Assembly: GCF_949769195.1 (NCBI RefSeq)
Contig: NZ_OX458333.1
Coordinates: forward strand, 1,240,001 to 1,304,000
Reading direction: 5' to 3'
Length of the DNA stretch: 64,000 nt
DNA from: Methylocaldum szegediense
GTDB taxonomy: Bacteria; Pseudomonadota; Gammaproteobacteria; Methylococcales; Methylococcaceae
The notes under the pieces are model-generated. The model did not search any database. It worked only from the letters and a program-made list of their open reading frames with translations, and was not told the DNA's origin. Both the position numbers and the translations under genes were made by a program. This document shows positions 8,971-16,228 of this stretch, piece by piece. The number at the start of each line of letters is the position of its first letter. Position 1 is the stretch's first letter.

Positions 8971-9065
8971 CCTTTCTCATCGAGTGTGAACTCCCAGACC
9001 GCATGCTGCTCGAGATCAGCTACGGTAAGCTCGCAGTCGTGCTTGCGAATACGCGAATAGCTCAT
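8966..9065 (-). pseudogene. Truncated cassette gene fused to the intI relic
   Basis: Just inside the cassette boundary (minus-strand GTTAGGC core at 9079-9073) an ATG at 9065 opens a frame whose first ~34 residues look genuine (MSYSRIRKHDCELTVADL...AVWEFTLDEKG, a start seen in small cassette proteins). At about 8966-8970 the frame runs into antisense integrase sequence and then into the relic attI, so the C-terminal part and this cassette's own attC are gone. The product, if made, would be a chimera of no obvious function. Confidence 0.55.
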
Positions 9066-9072
9066 GGCCGAC

Positions 9073-9118
9073 GCCTAACCGCGCCGTTAACCCGGAGCGC
9101 GCGAATGAATTGTTAGGC
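9073..9118 (-). repeat. attC recombination site 9 (distal)
   Basis: A 46-base attC-type site follows the VOC-family cassette gene. Its outer core boxes are exact inverted copies, GCCTAAC at 9073-9079 and GTTAGGC at 9112-9118 on the plus strand, with an imperfect inner stem (CGCGCCGTTAACCCGGAGCGCGCG). It is the shortest site of the array and the last intact one before the truncated cassette. Confidence 0.8.
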
Positions 9119-9127
9119 TATGGACTT

Positions 9128-9592
9128 CTAGCTACGAACTGCCGCTTCGATTTCGGCAATGTCGATCTTCTTTTGCTTCATCATCGCCGAGATCGCCTTG
9201 GTCGACACACTCTTGTCGGCACTCAAGGTCAACTCTGTCAGCCGCCTCGGGAAAACCTGCCAGGACACCCCATAGCGGTCCTTGAGCCAGCCACAGCGGC
9301 CTTCCTCGCCGCCATTTGCGGTTAACGCTGTCCAAAGCCTATCGGTCTCCGCCTGATCATCCGTCTCAACCGAAATCGACACGGCCTCGGTTAGGGTGAA
9401 CATCGGGCCTGCATCGAGGATCTGATACGGCACCCCGCCTAGCGTGAAGTTGATTAGCCAAGAAGTGCCATCTCCGGAGATGTCGAAGACCTCCTCCACC
9501 CGACTTCCCGGAATCAGAGAACAGTAAAACTCTGCGGCCTCACGACCGCGACCGTCATGGAACCAGAGGCAGGTACGTATAGAACTGCTCAT
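9128..9592 (-). CDS. VOC-superfamily (PhnB/glyoxalase-like) cassette protein
   Basis: This 154-aa cytoplasmic protein belongs to the vicinal-oxygen-chelate fold, in the subgroup often labelled PhnB-like or 3-demethylubiquinone 3-methyltransferase-like. Visible features are the TCLWFHDGRGREAAEFYCSLIPGS start, the GVPYQILDAGPMFTLTEAVSISVE strand pattern and the C-terminal GCWQVFPRRL-type strand (here GVSWQVFPRRLTEL). The frame could be extended upstream, but that part reads through the neighbouring attC site, so the ATG at 9592 was chosen. It is the most distal complete cassette. Members of this group are common in cassettes; the substrate is unknown. Confidence 0.75.
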   Translation of the reverse strand: MSSSIRTCLWFHDGRGREAAEFYCSLIPGSRVEEVFDISGDGTSWLINFTLGGVPYQILDAGPMFTLTEAVSISVETDDQAETDRLWTALTANGGEEGRCGWLKDRYGVSWQVFPRRLTELTLSADKSVSTKAISAMMKQKKIDIAEIEAAVRS

Positions 9593-9637
9593 CGCGTTGC
9601 TCCCGGTGTAAGTAGGTTGAAATAGCGACTTTGTGCG

Positions 9638-9701
9638 GGCTAAGGTCGTCGTTAACCCGGAACACGTGTTTCGGCGCGATCGGTCAAACGGCTTGTTATG
9701 C
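9638..9701 (-). repeat. attC recombination site 8
   Basis: Right core GTTATGC at 9695-9701; the left core at 9638-9644 (GGCTAAG) is degenerate where GGCTAAC would be expected. The internal block GTCGTTAACCCGGA aligns with the same part of site 9. The site ends the cassette carrying the small DUF1963-like gene, whose stop lies inside it. Confidence 0.6.
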
Positions 9702-9972
9702 TCGGCCACCTCGGTTGAAGGACAGATTTTGTTGTTTCATAGCAGCCGAAGCAAACGAATACATAGATCATCAAATAGTCGGCGAGATCGACCTCGTCAT
9801 CGACCGAATCGAACTGACCATAAAACGTCATCGCCTTCCGGCAGCGACATCGTGGCGTCGCATTACCCCGAATCCAGGCGGGCTCGCCGCTGAGCTGGCT
9901 AGCCGTATCGATGTGCTCGTCAGTGTAATGGAAACCGATTGCGGCCGATGCTTTTTCTAACAGAGATTTCAA
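9652..9972 (-). CDS. Small DUF1963/YwqG-like cassette protein
   Basis: A frame of about 106 codons fills the cassette between attC sites 8 and 7. Its middle reads like the DUF1963/YwqG pattern: LSGEPAWIRGNATPRCRCRK, MTFYGQFDS and then YVFVCFGCYETTKSVLQ, with the Cys pairs expected in the short cassette-borne versions. The only start near the boundary is a TTG at 9972 with no clear ribosome site, so the start is uncertain. The last ~20 codons run into the attC site, as often happens in cassettes. Function unknown; family call from pattern only. Confidence 0.5.
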   Translation of the reverse strand: MKSLLEKASAAIGFHYTDEHIDTASQLSGEPAWIRGNATPRCRCRKAMTFYGQFDSVDDEVDLADYLMIYVFVCFGCYETTKSVLQPRWPSITSRLTDRAETRVPG

Positions 9973-10015
9973 TTCGGAGCGAAGTCGGGAAGTTACATTG
10001 ATCCATCCTCTCGCA

Positions 10016-10087
10016 GCGTAACGCCCGTGCTTAGGCGCGGCTTAAAGTGGCTGAGCGAGGACCATCACTTGGAGCGAACGGTTGGAC
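10016..10087 (-). repeat. attC recombination site 7
   Basis: A 72-base site with left core GCGTAAC (10016-10022) and right core GTTGGAC (10081-10087), and arms GCGCGGCTT / GGAGCGAAC. Unlike the proximal sites, its two cores do not complement the neighbouring cassette boundary (the cassette to its right begins GTTAGCT), so a boundary here may have been rearranged. Confidence 0.55.
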
Positions 10088-10275
10088 GATACTGTTTGGG
10101 CTCCACAACCAGCCATAGAATCGCGTCGTACGGCAACTGTGGACCATTTGTGGAAGAGTGAAGGAGTCAGACATTTATTATTTGATTTCCGCTTCTTTGG
10201 TTTCAGTACGGAGTTGCGTCTGAGAAATAAATCTAAGGCAAATAACGAAAGCCTGACCCCTTTACACACAAGCTT

Positions 10276-10983
10276 TCACTCCACCACCAAGGACGATGGC
10301 CACAAGAAATATGGGCCGAACCGCTTGCTCATTCTGAACTCTCCGCCCACGGCCTTGCCCGACTCAGTGAGGTAGTACTTTCCCTCTTTCAGTTCGAGGT
10401 GACCAACGGCAATCAGCCTATCGAGGAGATCTTGCGTTCCAAGCCCCAGCTTCTTGGCCAGTTTTGAGGACGTAAGTTTGTCCGAATCCGACCCTTCCTC
10501 CCCTTCCGATCCCGCAGAAGGATTTTCTTCCTTGGTGACTTTTTCCAAGGACATTCGGACTTCGTCGCTGATACGGATAATACGTTGAGCCTCTTCGTAG
10601 GCTTCTCGGTACAGCTCCACATCTTCAGAACGACTAAGCGCAACCCCCATCTCGTTGTTATTGACCTGGCTAAATTCGTAAAGATTGAGGCTGGTGATGA
10701 TGCAGCTTTCTTCGTTCAGATAACACTTAGCATGGAGGTTCTTGCAAAAGCTTGTGCGAACATAGGTTAGCTCACGAAGCCAATTAATTTCTTCCGGCTG
10801 CAGCTCGTTCTTGCCGTAAACGATCCGAACATCGATTTTCAGCCGATTCTTGTCTTGCAGCAGTTCCTTGATCCGGTCGTTCAGTTTCAAAAATGGACTG
10901 ATAAGAATGAGGCGATCCGATGCATTCTTTATCAATTCTTCAAGGAAATAGTTCGTGGCGCTGGTATTCAGAAATTTGGCCAA
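10276..10983 (-). CDS. Phospholipase-D-like (single HKD motif) cassette protein
   Basis: A 235-aa protein with one HKD-type active site: His84 and Lys86 in NLHAKCYLNEES followed by TSLNLYEFS, after the family's strand pattern (ILISPFLKLNDRIKELL). Single-HKD proteins of this size usually act as dimers on phosphodiesters and include Nuc-type nucleases. Residues ~130-170 form an acidic linker, and ~175-235 resemble a winged-helix end (SKLAKKLGLGTQDLLDRLIAVG), suggesting nucleic-acid binding. There is no signal peptide. The gene starts 60 bases inside its cassette, and 188 bases of unassigned sequence separate its stop from attC site 7. A nuclease or defence role is possible but not shown. Confidence 0.75.
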   Translation of the reverse strand: MAKFLNTSATNYFLEELIKNASDRLILISPFLKLNDRIKELLQDKNRLKIDVRIVYGKNELQPEEINWLRELTYVRTSFCKNLHAKCYLNEESCIITSLNLYEFSQVNNNEMGVALSRSEDVELYREAYEEAQRIIRISDEVRMSLEKVTKEENPSAGSEGEEGSDSDKLTSSKLAKKLGLGTQDLLDRLIAVGHLELKEGKYYLTESGKAVGGEFRMSKRFGPYFLWPSSLVVE

Positions 10984-11042
10984 GGGTGAAGCCTCCGATT
11001 CTTGGTGGAACGTAGGGTAAAGGTACGAATCCTTCTCTTACA

Positions 11043-11138
11043 AGCTAACGACTTGCGTAACCGGCCGCCGGAGCGCGAAGCGCGCAGGGAACCCGCCAGC
11101 CCCGCTGGCGGGTGGTCCGGTTCACGCAATGGTTATGC
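11043..11138 (-). repeat. attC recombination site 6
   Basis: A 96-base site with outer cores AGCTAAC (11043-11049) and GTTATGC (11132-11138). The long imperfect hairpin pairs TTGCGTAACCGG with CCGGTTCACGCAA, and the loop contains a second stem (ACCCGCCAGCCCCGCTGGCGGGT). It follows the lipoprotein cassette gene with only two bases between. Confidence 0.85.
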
Positions 11139-11140
11139 AT

Positions 11141-11482
11141 CTACTCCCCACCGAAGGTAAATGTGAACCTCCGACCGCCCAAGTCACCGTAACCGGTTCC
11201 TCGCGTTCCAGTCGAAACGAATTGAAATGGTCCTGACCGCCCGTCATCGCACTTAAAGACCCCTTCACCGTTTCGGCGCGTGACATAAACGAAGTTTCCA
11301 GTACATTTGACCCCGGCAGTCGAAACTATTGTGAGATCGCCGCCGCCATCCATATATCCAGTTGCCACGCCAGTGAATGACTCATTTGTTCCTTGAACTT
11401 GACCTCTAACGGGAAGCGTCATACTGCAACCCGAAGCAAGAAAGGTGGCTCCTACCGTAACGTACAAAACAGCTTTTTTCAC
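11141..11482 (-). CDS. Small cassette lipoprotein
   Basis: The product has a lipoprotein signal: a short basic start (VKKAVLYV), a hydrophobic stretch and the lipobox LASGC, so it should be anchored in an inner- or outer-membrane leaflet. The mature ~95 residues are rich in Gly, Thr and Ser with two cysteines (KCTGNFVYV and FKCDDGRSG) and a Gly-rich end (GDLGGRRFTFTFGG). Proteins of this pattern recur in integron cassettes, but their function is unknown. Three starts are possible (GTG 11497, ATG 11491, GTG 11482); the last is nine bases from GGTGGAG and gives a standard signal peptide, so it was chosen. Confidence 0.7.
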   Translation of the reverse strand: MKKAVLYVTVGATFLASGCSMTLPVRGQVQGTNESFTGVATGYMDGGGDLTIVSTAGVKCTGNFVYVTRRNGEGVFKCDDGRSGPFQFVSTGTRGTGYGDLGGRRFTFTFGGE

Positions 11483-11509
11483 AATCACCATCTCCACCGA
11501 TTATCAGAT

Positions 11510-11596
11510 GCATAACGCCGCAGTTCAGCGGCGGCGCGCTGCCGCGTGGCGTCGCCGCGATGCTGTATGACCGTCCGCTGCAACTGCTTGTTAGGC
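11510..11596 (-). repeat. attC recombination site 5
   Basis: An 87-base site with cores GCATAAC (11510-11516) and GTTAGGC (11590-11596) and a GC-rich imperfect hairpin between them (GCGGCGGCGCGCTGCCGCG region). The TAA stop of the gene to its right lies inside the right core. Confidence 0.85.
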
Positions 11597-12166
11597 GCCG
11601 TCGTATTTTTCATTCCATTCGATGAATTCTGAGAGTGTCCGCGCTCTTAACAGTCGCGCTCCATGATTGATAAACGCCCTGACATCCAATGCCGCTCGCC
11701 AGTGTTTACGAGCCTGGACTCCATAGAGGTATAAGTATGGCCGATACCAATCATGCCGCCCATCTCTTGGCGTTCTCTGCTCCGACGAACATTTGTCATA
11801 GTTCATGCGTCGGGCGTGAAGAATCTTATTGCAGGCTTCTCGGAGTCCAAGCGGTTCCGAACCGCCGTCTAGTTCCAGCGTTCCGCAGATAAATGGATTT
11901 CGCTCATCGCGATCCGCTTCTGACTCGTCATCCAGAATGCGTAACACGATCGCAGACTGCAGTAGCACACGGCTTACTTCGTCTTTGAAAAATTCCTTCG
12001 GGAGATCCGGAATATATTCGTCTTCAGACGCGTTCCCGTTTGTCTCCCGGCCCACGAGATGACGACTCGCCTCGAAGTAGCACGCCAGCCGATAGAGATC
12101 GAGCCGGATCTGCTTAAGATCCAGCGCATGGCCCTTCAAGAAGTGCGGGTTATCTTCCTCGGACAT
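11591..12166 (-). CDS. Hypothetical cassette protein
   Basis: A 191-aa cytoplasmic protein with no signal peptide or membrane helices and no family I can name. It is charged and contains motifs HALDLKQIRLDLYRLACYFEAS near the start, REACNKILHA near residue 110 and HWRAALDVRAFINHGARLL near 160, which look like a helical fold. The ATG lies 28 bases inside the cassette, and the stop overlaps attC site 5, the compact layout expected of a genuine cassette gene. The HARR/NYD region is similar in style to HEPN-like or abortive-infection small proteins, but no catalytic motif can be claimed. Confidence 0.65.
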   Translation of the reverse strand: MSEEDNPHFLKGHALDLKQIRLDLYRLACYFEASRHLVGRETNGNASEDEYIPDLPKEFFKDEVSRVLLQSAIVLRILDDESEADRDERNPFICGTLELDGGSEPLGLREACNKILHARRMNYDKCSSEQRTPRDGRHDWYRPYLYLYGVQARKHWRAALDVRAFINHGARLLRARTLSEFIEWNEKYDGA

Positions 12167-12194
12167 GTCCGCTCACGCTGTCGCTGGAAAAGGC

Positions 12195-12254
12195 GCCTAA
12201 CGCCTGAGTTAAGCCGCGCCACGAAGTGGCGTCGGCTTGAATGAATTGTTAGCT
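12195..12254 (-). repeat. attC recombination site 4
   Basis: A 60-base site with cores GCCTAAC (12195-12201) and GTTAGCT (12248-12254). The arms TTAAGCCG and CGGCTTGAA form the stem with the short loop stem GCCACGAAGTGGC. It is nearly identical to site 3, a pattern seen in arrays that evolve within one lineage. Confidence 0.9.
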
Positions 12255-12360
12255 GGCACTCCGCGGCTGCCGTCGAGCAGAAGTGCCTGTCCTTGCAATC
12301 CAACCTCAGGCATAGAGAATTCTCGAAGGCACGACGGTTCTAGCCGCCTGCGAAGTAGCG

Positions 12361-12831
12361 TTAGTAAGTACGCCTCTTAATTTCGGCATCAACGCAAGTT
12401 GATGCGACGTATGACTCCATGGCCCTGCGCAGCCGCGACTGAGCATCCTCAATAGCTTGATTGGCTGCGGCCTCATCTCCAACGCGTTGATATTCTTGCG
12501 CGGCCGAGATGGCCGTCAAGGTGTCTTTAGCGTGCACGTAAGCTTCTGACCTAAAACTCACTCTATCAAGCCAAAGCCCAATCCGTGTCGAGCCATAGAT
12601 CCCTCGAATTCGATAGTTCGGACTGCTTCTGCAAAACTGAGCATCGTACATGGCTGAGGAGAACTTCCCACCGGGCAGTTCGATGTCTTCAATTCTGCTT
12701 GATCTATAAAACTCCAGCGCAAAAAGCCATGCGTACACGAGCAATACGATTACCCCGAATAATTTAAACAAGGCGCCAATACCGGAGATCCACTCTTTCG
12801 GTGTAAGGCTGTTTGTATCTCGCTCGCTCAT
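12361..12831 (-). CDS. Single-pass membrane cassette protein
   Basis: A 156-aa protein with one clear hydrophobic segment (residues ~17-37, IGALFKLFGVIVLLVYAWLFAL) after a charged N-terminus, so it is probably anchored in the inner membrane with the rest outside the cytoplasm. The C-terminal half is helical and Ala/Gln/Glu-rich (TAISAAQEYQRVGDEAAANQAIEDAQSRL), possibly a coiled coil. Three cysteines are present. No family is recognised. About 105 bases separate the stop from attC site 4; the start is 27 bases from the cassette boundary. Confidence 0.6.
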   Translation of the reverse strand: MSERDTNSLTPKEWISGIGALFKLFGVIVLLVYAWLFALEFYRSSRIEDIELPGGKFSSAMYDAQFCRSSPNYRIRGIYGSTRIGLWLDRVSFRSEAYVHAKDTLTAISAAQEYQRVGDEAAANQAIEDAQSRLRRAMESYVASTCVDAEIKRRTY

Positions 12832-12858
12832 GTCTTCCTCGCGATCATCGAAAGTGCC

Positions 12859-12918
12859 AGCTAACGCCTGAATTAAGCCGCGCCGCGAAGCGGTGTCGGC
12901 TTGAATGAATTGTTAGGC
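12859..12918 (-). repeat. attC recombination site 3
   Basis: A 60-base site with cores AGCTAAC (12859-12865) and GTTAGGC (12912-12918), arms TTAAGCCG/CGGCTTGAA and a loop stem CCGCGAAGCGG. It differs from site 4 at only a few positions. Confidence 0.9.
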
Positions 12919-13151
12919 AGCGACTGGCCGAGACGCCATGCTGCCACAACCCGATTGAACTGGCCGGAGTGTGCCACAAACCTGGCCGATGTGTTGACGC
13001 TTGACCCGCGATGCTTCTGGCGTGAACTGTCCCACAGACGGAGTGCAGCCCGCTCTGAGGCTGCACGGAGTCTGTGGCCGAGGCTTTGAATGCAACTGCG
13101 ATCAATCTCCAGTTTCCCGAACCCGAACAGCAAAAACTTTGGTCCAGCGCT
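12919..13151. other. Cassette without a convincing gene
   Basis: The ~230 bases between attC sites 3 and 2 form a complete cassette by their matching cores (minus-strand GTTAGGC start, GCCTAAC end), but no reading frame looks genuine. The longer minus-strand frames run through both neighbouring attC sites and end in the typical attC-encoded peptide NNSFKPTPLRGAA. It may be a non-coding cassette or carry a very short peptide or RNA. Confidence 0.6.
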
Positions 13152-13259
13152 GCCTAACGCCTGAGTTAAGCCGGGCCGATTTGCGGCCTTGGGCAAGTGA
13201 AACTTGCAAGAACTTGCACGAGGCCGCGAAGCGGGCTCGGCTTGAACGAATTGTTATGC
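13152..13259 (-). repeat. attC recombination site 2
   Basis: A 108-base site, the longest of the array, with cores GCCTAAC (13152-13158) and GTTATGC (13253-13259). The arms TTAAGCCGGGCC / GGGCTCGGCTTGAA are the same as in sites 3 and 4, but the loop is extended by the stem CAAGTGAAACTTG and repeats of CTTGCA. Confidence 0.9.
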
Positions 13260-13267
13260 GCGTGGGG

Positions 13268-13651
13268 CTAAGGGCTTTTCTGTAAAAGGTGATCAAATGA
13301 AGTTGTCAGCTCTGCGACTTTCGGCTCCAGCTTGCCAGTCGAGACATTGTATTCATTGATGATTTTGCAATGAGCAACACCCAGAAGTGTGCGGTTTGAG
13401 AAGTTGGGTCCAGGGCCATCATATAGACCTGCCCAATGCTCCCAACCATAGTCCCTCTTGCCGCCAGATACATACCGTGAACTGACGCGGCCATCAAGGC
13501 GTTTGCTAATTTCCGCATAGCAGGCTGACGAAGCCTCATACGGTACCTTGAAGTATCGGTCATACCACATCAGCGAAACTATGGCGCCCGTAAGAGCGCC
13601 TAGCATTAGCAACACAATGCTGAAAATCACTGAACGCTTATTGACGGTCAT
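13268..13651 (-). CDS. Membrane-anchored cassette protein
   Basis: A 127-aa protein with an N-terminal hydrophobic segment (residues ~8-30, VIFSIVLLMLGALTGAIVSLMW) after a basic start (MTVNKRS), so it is an inner-membrane anchored or exported small protein. The rest has two cysteines (SACYAEI and AHCKII) and no family I recognise. An ATG/GTG eight codons further upstream is possible, but this ATG gives a standard anchor. The stop lies nine bases from attC site 2. Confidence 0.6.
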   Translation of the reverse strand: MTVNKRSVIFSIVLLMLGALTGAIVSLMWYDRYFKVPYEASSACYAEISKRLDGRVSSRYVSGGKRDYGWEHWAGLYDGPGPNFSNRTLLGVAHCKIINEYNVSTGKLEPKVAELTTSFDHLLQKSP

Positions 13652-13693
13652 AGGTGCCCCCGAAAGTGTGATCACGAAATATTGCTGGTGAGC

Positions 13694-13763
13694 GCATAAC
13701 GCCCAAGCTCAGCCGAGGAAGGCCGCATAGCGGCCTGATGTCGGCTGGAGCGTCGTGTTAGAT
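13694..13763 (-). repeat. attC recombination site 1 (proximal)
   Basis: A 70-base site with cores GCATAAC (13694-13700) and GTTAGAT (13757-13763), arms CTCAGCCGA / TCGGCTGGAG and a loop stem GGCCGCATAGCGGCC. It ends the first cassette; its right core is the exact inverse of the insertion core at 14931-14937, which fixes the cassette's two ends. Confidence 0.9.
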
Positions 13764-14915
13764 GCTTTCGCTGAGCTTCTCTTGTGCATAATGAAGCATT
13801 TCCTCTTGCCTTCTCTGCTCAGCAAGGCGACCGTATTCTTCTGCTCGCTTCTGATGTTCTTCAGTGAATGGCCTGGAGTAAAGATCTGCAAAAAACCCTT
13901 CAAGCCAGCGTCCTACGGCATCAAATGACAGGTCATTCTGATAGGCGCGTTTGAACACATGATTCATTAAGCGTGCTGAGCGGTAGCCAAGCGGCTTCTC
14001 CTCTATCACCCTCTTAAAGAGCCACAGAACGGCGTCAATCGCTTGAATTCCCGCGCTTTCGTGGGCGCTACTTACTCTAAACTCACTTCCTTCTACGCGC
14101 CGAAGAGTATATTTTTCACCCATGGTCCAAGTTATGACGTCCGGCGCAGCATTCTTGTAGAGTTCATGCCAATCCCGAAGTGTTCCTTGAAACTGGCTTT
14201 GACGATCATGGACGATTTCAACGACCTTTCTCTTCCATAGCTTTGAGCGCTGTTCGATTCCGTCCAACAAGTTCGGAAACACTGCCAAGTTTGGCAAATG
14301 CCCAAGCCTAGCAGCTTTAGAGTTTGTGTGGATGTATATGGCTTCAGGGTTTTGCGTGGCCCAATCAATGGCCTCTGTTATTAGCTGACGTGATCTCTGA
14401 TCGGGTAAGTCAATGACGTTTTCTCTCAGCTCCTGAAGCGACTCAATAAATATCTCATACGCTCTTTGCTCGCGCTTCTCCAAGATAGATTCCCAAAATT
14501 TCTTCGCGGTATCTTCGGTTAGTATTGAAGCAACCTTAAATACTAACAACAGGCGCATAGGCCGCATGTTATAGACGTGCCACGGGACAGCCTTGTTTTC
14601 GAATGAGTCAAATAGAGTATCGACAAACTTTGTCGCAGCCAAATACCTTTTTTCTATGCGAGACACAAAAAATCTGGCATCACTTCGTTTGAAGAGAGCG
14701 AGAAGTTCCCCGGCGACCTGTTCTATGCGATCAATGCCTATGACATTGGCGTGCAACTCGGTTTCACCGACGATCCGTGCGATTCGAGCAACCTCCTTCT
14801 TATGCACCAAGTCAAAATTTGTTTTTGTTATTAGGGCCGCTGTCATAAAAACGGGCTGCTCTGGATCGAAGATGTTCGGCCCCGTATTTCCTGTTTCGTC
14901 AACGTATGCGTACAT
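13758..14915 (-). CDS. DUF3800-family protein (first integron cassette)
   Basis: A ~385-aa protein of the DUF3800 family, a predicted RNase-H-like fold found often on mobile elements and in defence-like contexts. The diagnostic start is MYAYVDETGNTG, with the acidic pair of the YxDExG motif, followed by HANVIG and a later SSAHESAGIQAIDAVLWLFKR block, where the acidic residues of the second half are expected. The ATG at 14939 used by a longest-frame call straddles the attI junction (its G is the first base of the recombination core), so the ATG at 14915, within the cassette, is preferred. The TAA stop overlaps attC site 1. As the first cassette it would be the best expressed. Biochemical activity of the family is not established. 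Confidence 0.8.
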   Translation of the reverse strand: MYAYVDETGNTGPNIFDPEQPVFMTAALITKTNFDLVHKKEVARIARIVGETELHANVIGIDRIEQVAGELLALFKRSDARFFVSRIEKRYLAATKFVDTLFDSFENKAVPWHVYNMRPMRLLLVFKVASILTEDTAKKFWESILEKREQRAYEIFIESLQELRENVIDLPDQRSRQLITEAIDWATQNPEAIYIHTNSKAARLGHLPNLAVFPNLLDGIEQRSKLWKRKVVEIVHDRQSQFQGTLRDWHELYKNAAPDVITWTMGEKYTLRRVEGSEFRVSSAHESAGIQAIDAVLWLFKRVIEEKPLGYRSARLMNHVFKRAYQNDLSFDAVGRWLEGFFADLYSRPFTEEHQKRAEEYGRLAEQRRQEEMLHYAQEKLSESI

Positions 14916-14930
14916 GGCTCGTTTTCCGAC

Positions 14931-15080
14931 ATCTAACATGAAGTAGATCCCCTAAAAGGCGCCTTATCTTACGCCACTTGTGGGGTATAAACCGATTTTG
15001 CTGTCAGGAACCGCCCAGATTTCAAGGCTTTGCTATCTTTAGCAGGGTCGGTCGCCGTTGGTTTTATACACCTGTCCATT
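14931..15080. promoter_or_regulatory. attI insertion site and integron leader
   Basis: The region between the first cassette and the integrase start. Its insertion core is minus-strand GTTAGAT (14937-14931), matching the end core of the first cassette. Blocks GGGGTATAAAC and TTGGTTTTATACACC are kept in the relic copy at 8691-8847, which suggests that they matter, for example as integrase-binding or promoter elements. The cassette promoter must fire leftwards from here or from within intI, but no pair of hexamers with good spacing is obvious. Confidence 0.65.
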
Positions 15081-16046
15081 ATGCCGAGCAAGCCGAAATT
15101 ATTGGATCAAGTGCGGGACAAAATCCGCGTCAAACATTACAGCCTGCGCACGGAAGACGCTTACGTCCAGTGGATCAAACGATTCATACTATTCCATGGC
15201 AAACGCCACCCGAAGGATATGTCCGCACCGGAAGTCGAAGCCTTTCTTTCTCATCTGGCGACGCAGCGAAATGTGGCAGCATCCACTCAGTCGCAGGCGC
15301 TTTCGGCGATTTTATTCCTTTACCGAGAGGTGTTAGGGATCGAACTGCCCTGGTTGGAGAACGTGACACGGGCCAAAAAGCCCCAGCGTTTACCCGTGGT
15401 GCTGACGGTACAGGAAGTCAAAAGCGTGCTCGCCCATTTGGATGGGCGCAATTGGGTTATGGCCAGTTTGTTGTATGGCTCTGGCCTCCGTCTGATGGAG
15501 TGTGTGCGGCTGCGGGTCAAGGATGTGGATTTCGCGATGCGCCAGATCGTCGTGCGCGACGGCAAAGGCGCGAAGGATCGGGTTACGATGCTGCCGGATT
15601 CACCGGTAGAACCACTCAAGCACTATTTGGAGAAGGTGAAGGCCGTACATGAAAAGGACTTGCACGAGGGGTTTGGCGAGGTGTATCTACCGTTTGCCCT
15701 GGAACGCAAATATCCCAACGCGGGGCGCGAATGGGGGTGGCAGTACGTCTTCCCCGCCAGCCAACGCTCGATCGACCCGCTTTCCGGCAAGGAGCGGCGG
15801 CATCATCTCGATGAGAAAGTCTTGCAGCGCGCCGTCAGGACCGCAGTTCGCGAAGCGGGGCTGACGAAGCCGGCTTCTTGCCATACGCTGCGTCACTCGT
15901 TCGCGACACATCTGCTGCAGTCCGGCTACGACATCAGGACAGTTCAGGAACTCTTGGGCCATAAGGATGTGCAGACCACGATGATCTACACCCATGTGCT
16001 GAACCGGGGTGGGCGAGGGGTGGTCAGTCCCTTGGATCGGATCTGA
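15081..16046 (+). CDS. intI: Integron integrase
   Basis: A site-specific tyrosine recombinase that inserts and excises gene cassettes at attI and attC. The N-terminal SAM-like domain includes [17 protein letters not shown] and [20 protein letters not shown]. The catalytic residues lie in [15 protein letters not shown] (Arg), [12 protein letters not shown] (His, Arg), LLGHKDV (His) and TTMIYTH (Tyr). The stretch between the second and third blocks, with [15 protein letters not shown], is the extra domain that separates IntI from XerC/D. At 321 aa it is full length with all catalytic residues, so probably active. The ATG at 15081 begins [10 protein letters not shown]; no strong ribosome site precedes it. 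It is divergent from the cassettes, the standard integron layout. Confidence 0.95.
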   Translation: MPSKPKLLDQVRDKIRVKHYSLRTEDAYVQWIKRFILFHGKRHPKDMSAPEVEAFLSHLATQRNVAASTQSQALSAILFLYREVLGIELPWLENVTRAKKPQRLPVVLTVQEVKSVLAHLDGRNWVMASLLYGSGLRLMECVRLRVKDVDFAMRQIVVRDGKGAKDRVTMLPDSPVEPLKHYLEKVKAVHEKDLHEGFGEVYLPFALERKYPNAGREWGWQYVFPASQRSIDPLSGKERRHHLDEKVLQRAVRTAVREAGLTKPASCHTLRHSFATHLLQSGYDIRTVQELLGHKDVQTTMIYTHVLNRGGRGVVSPLDRI

Positions 16047-16228
16047 GGGCAAGACGGCTTCCGCTTTTTTGATTTGCCGACACGGCAGTTCGATGTATCG
16101 GAGCGGGGCAAAGGAGCCGAATTTTAGGACGCTATGGAACTGTGCGTAAAGAGAAAAGCCCTATTCGAAACGCCCTCACCCCAATCGTCTCCCAGCGAGA
16201 TGGGGATTCTCAGAGCTTTCTTAACGCC

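Noticed and set aside
12873-13196. A 107-codon minus-strand frame in the gene-less cassette
   Set aside because: It reads through two attC sites and ends in an attC-derived peptide, a frequent false gene in integrons.
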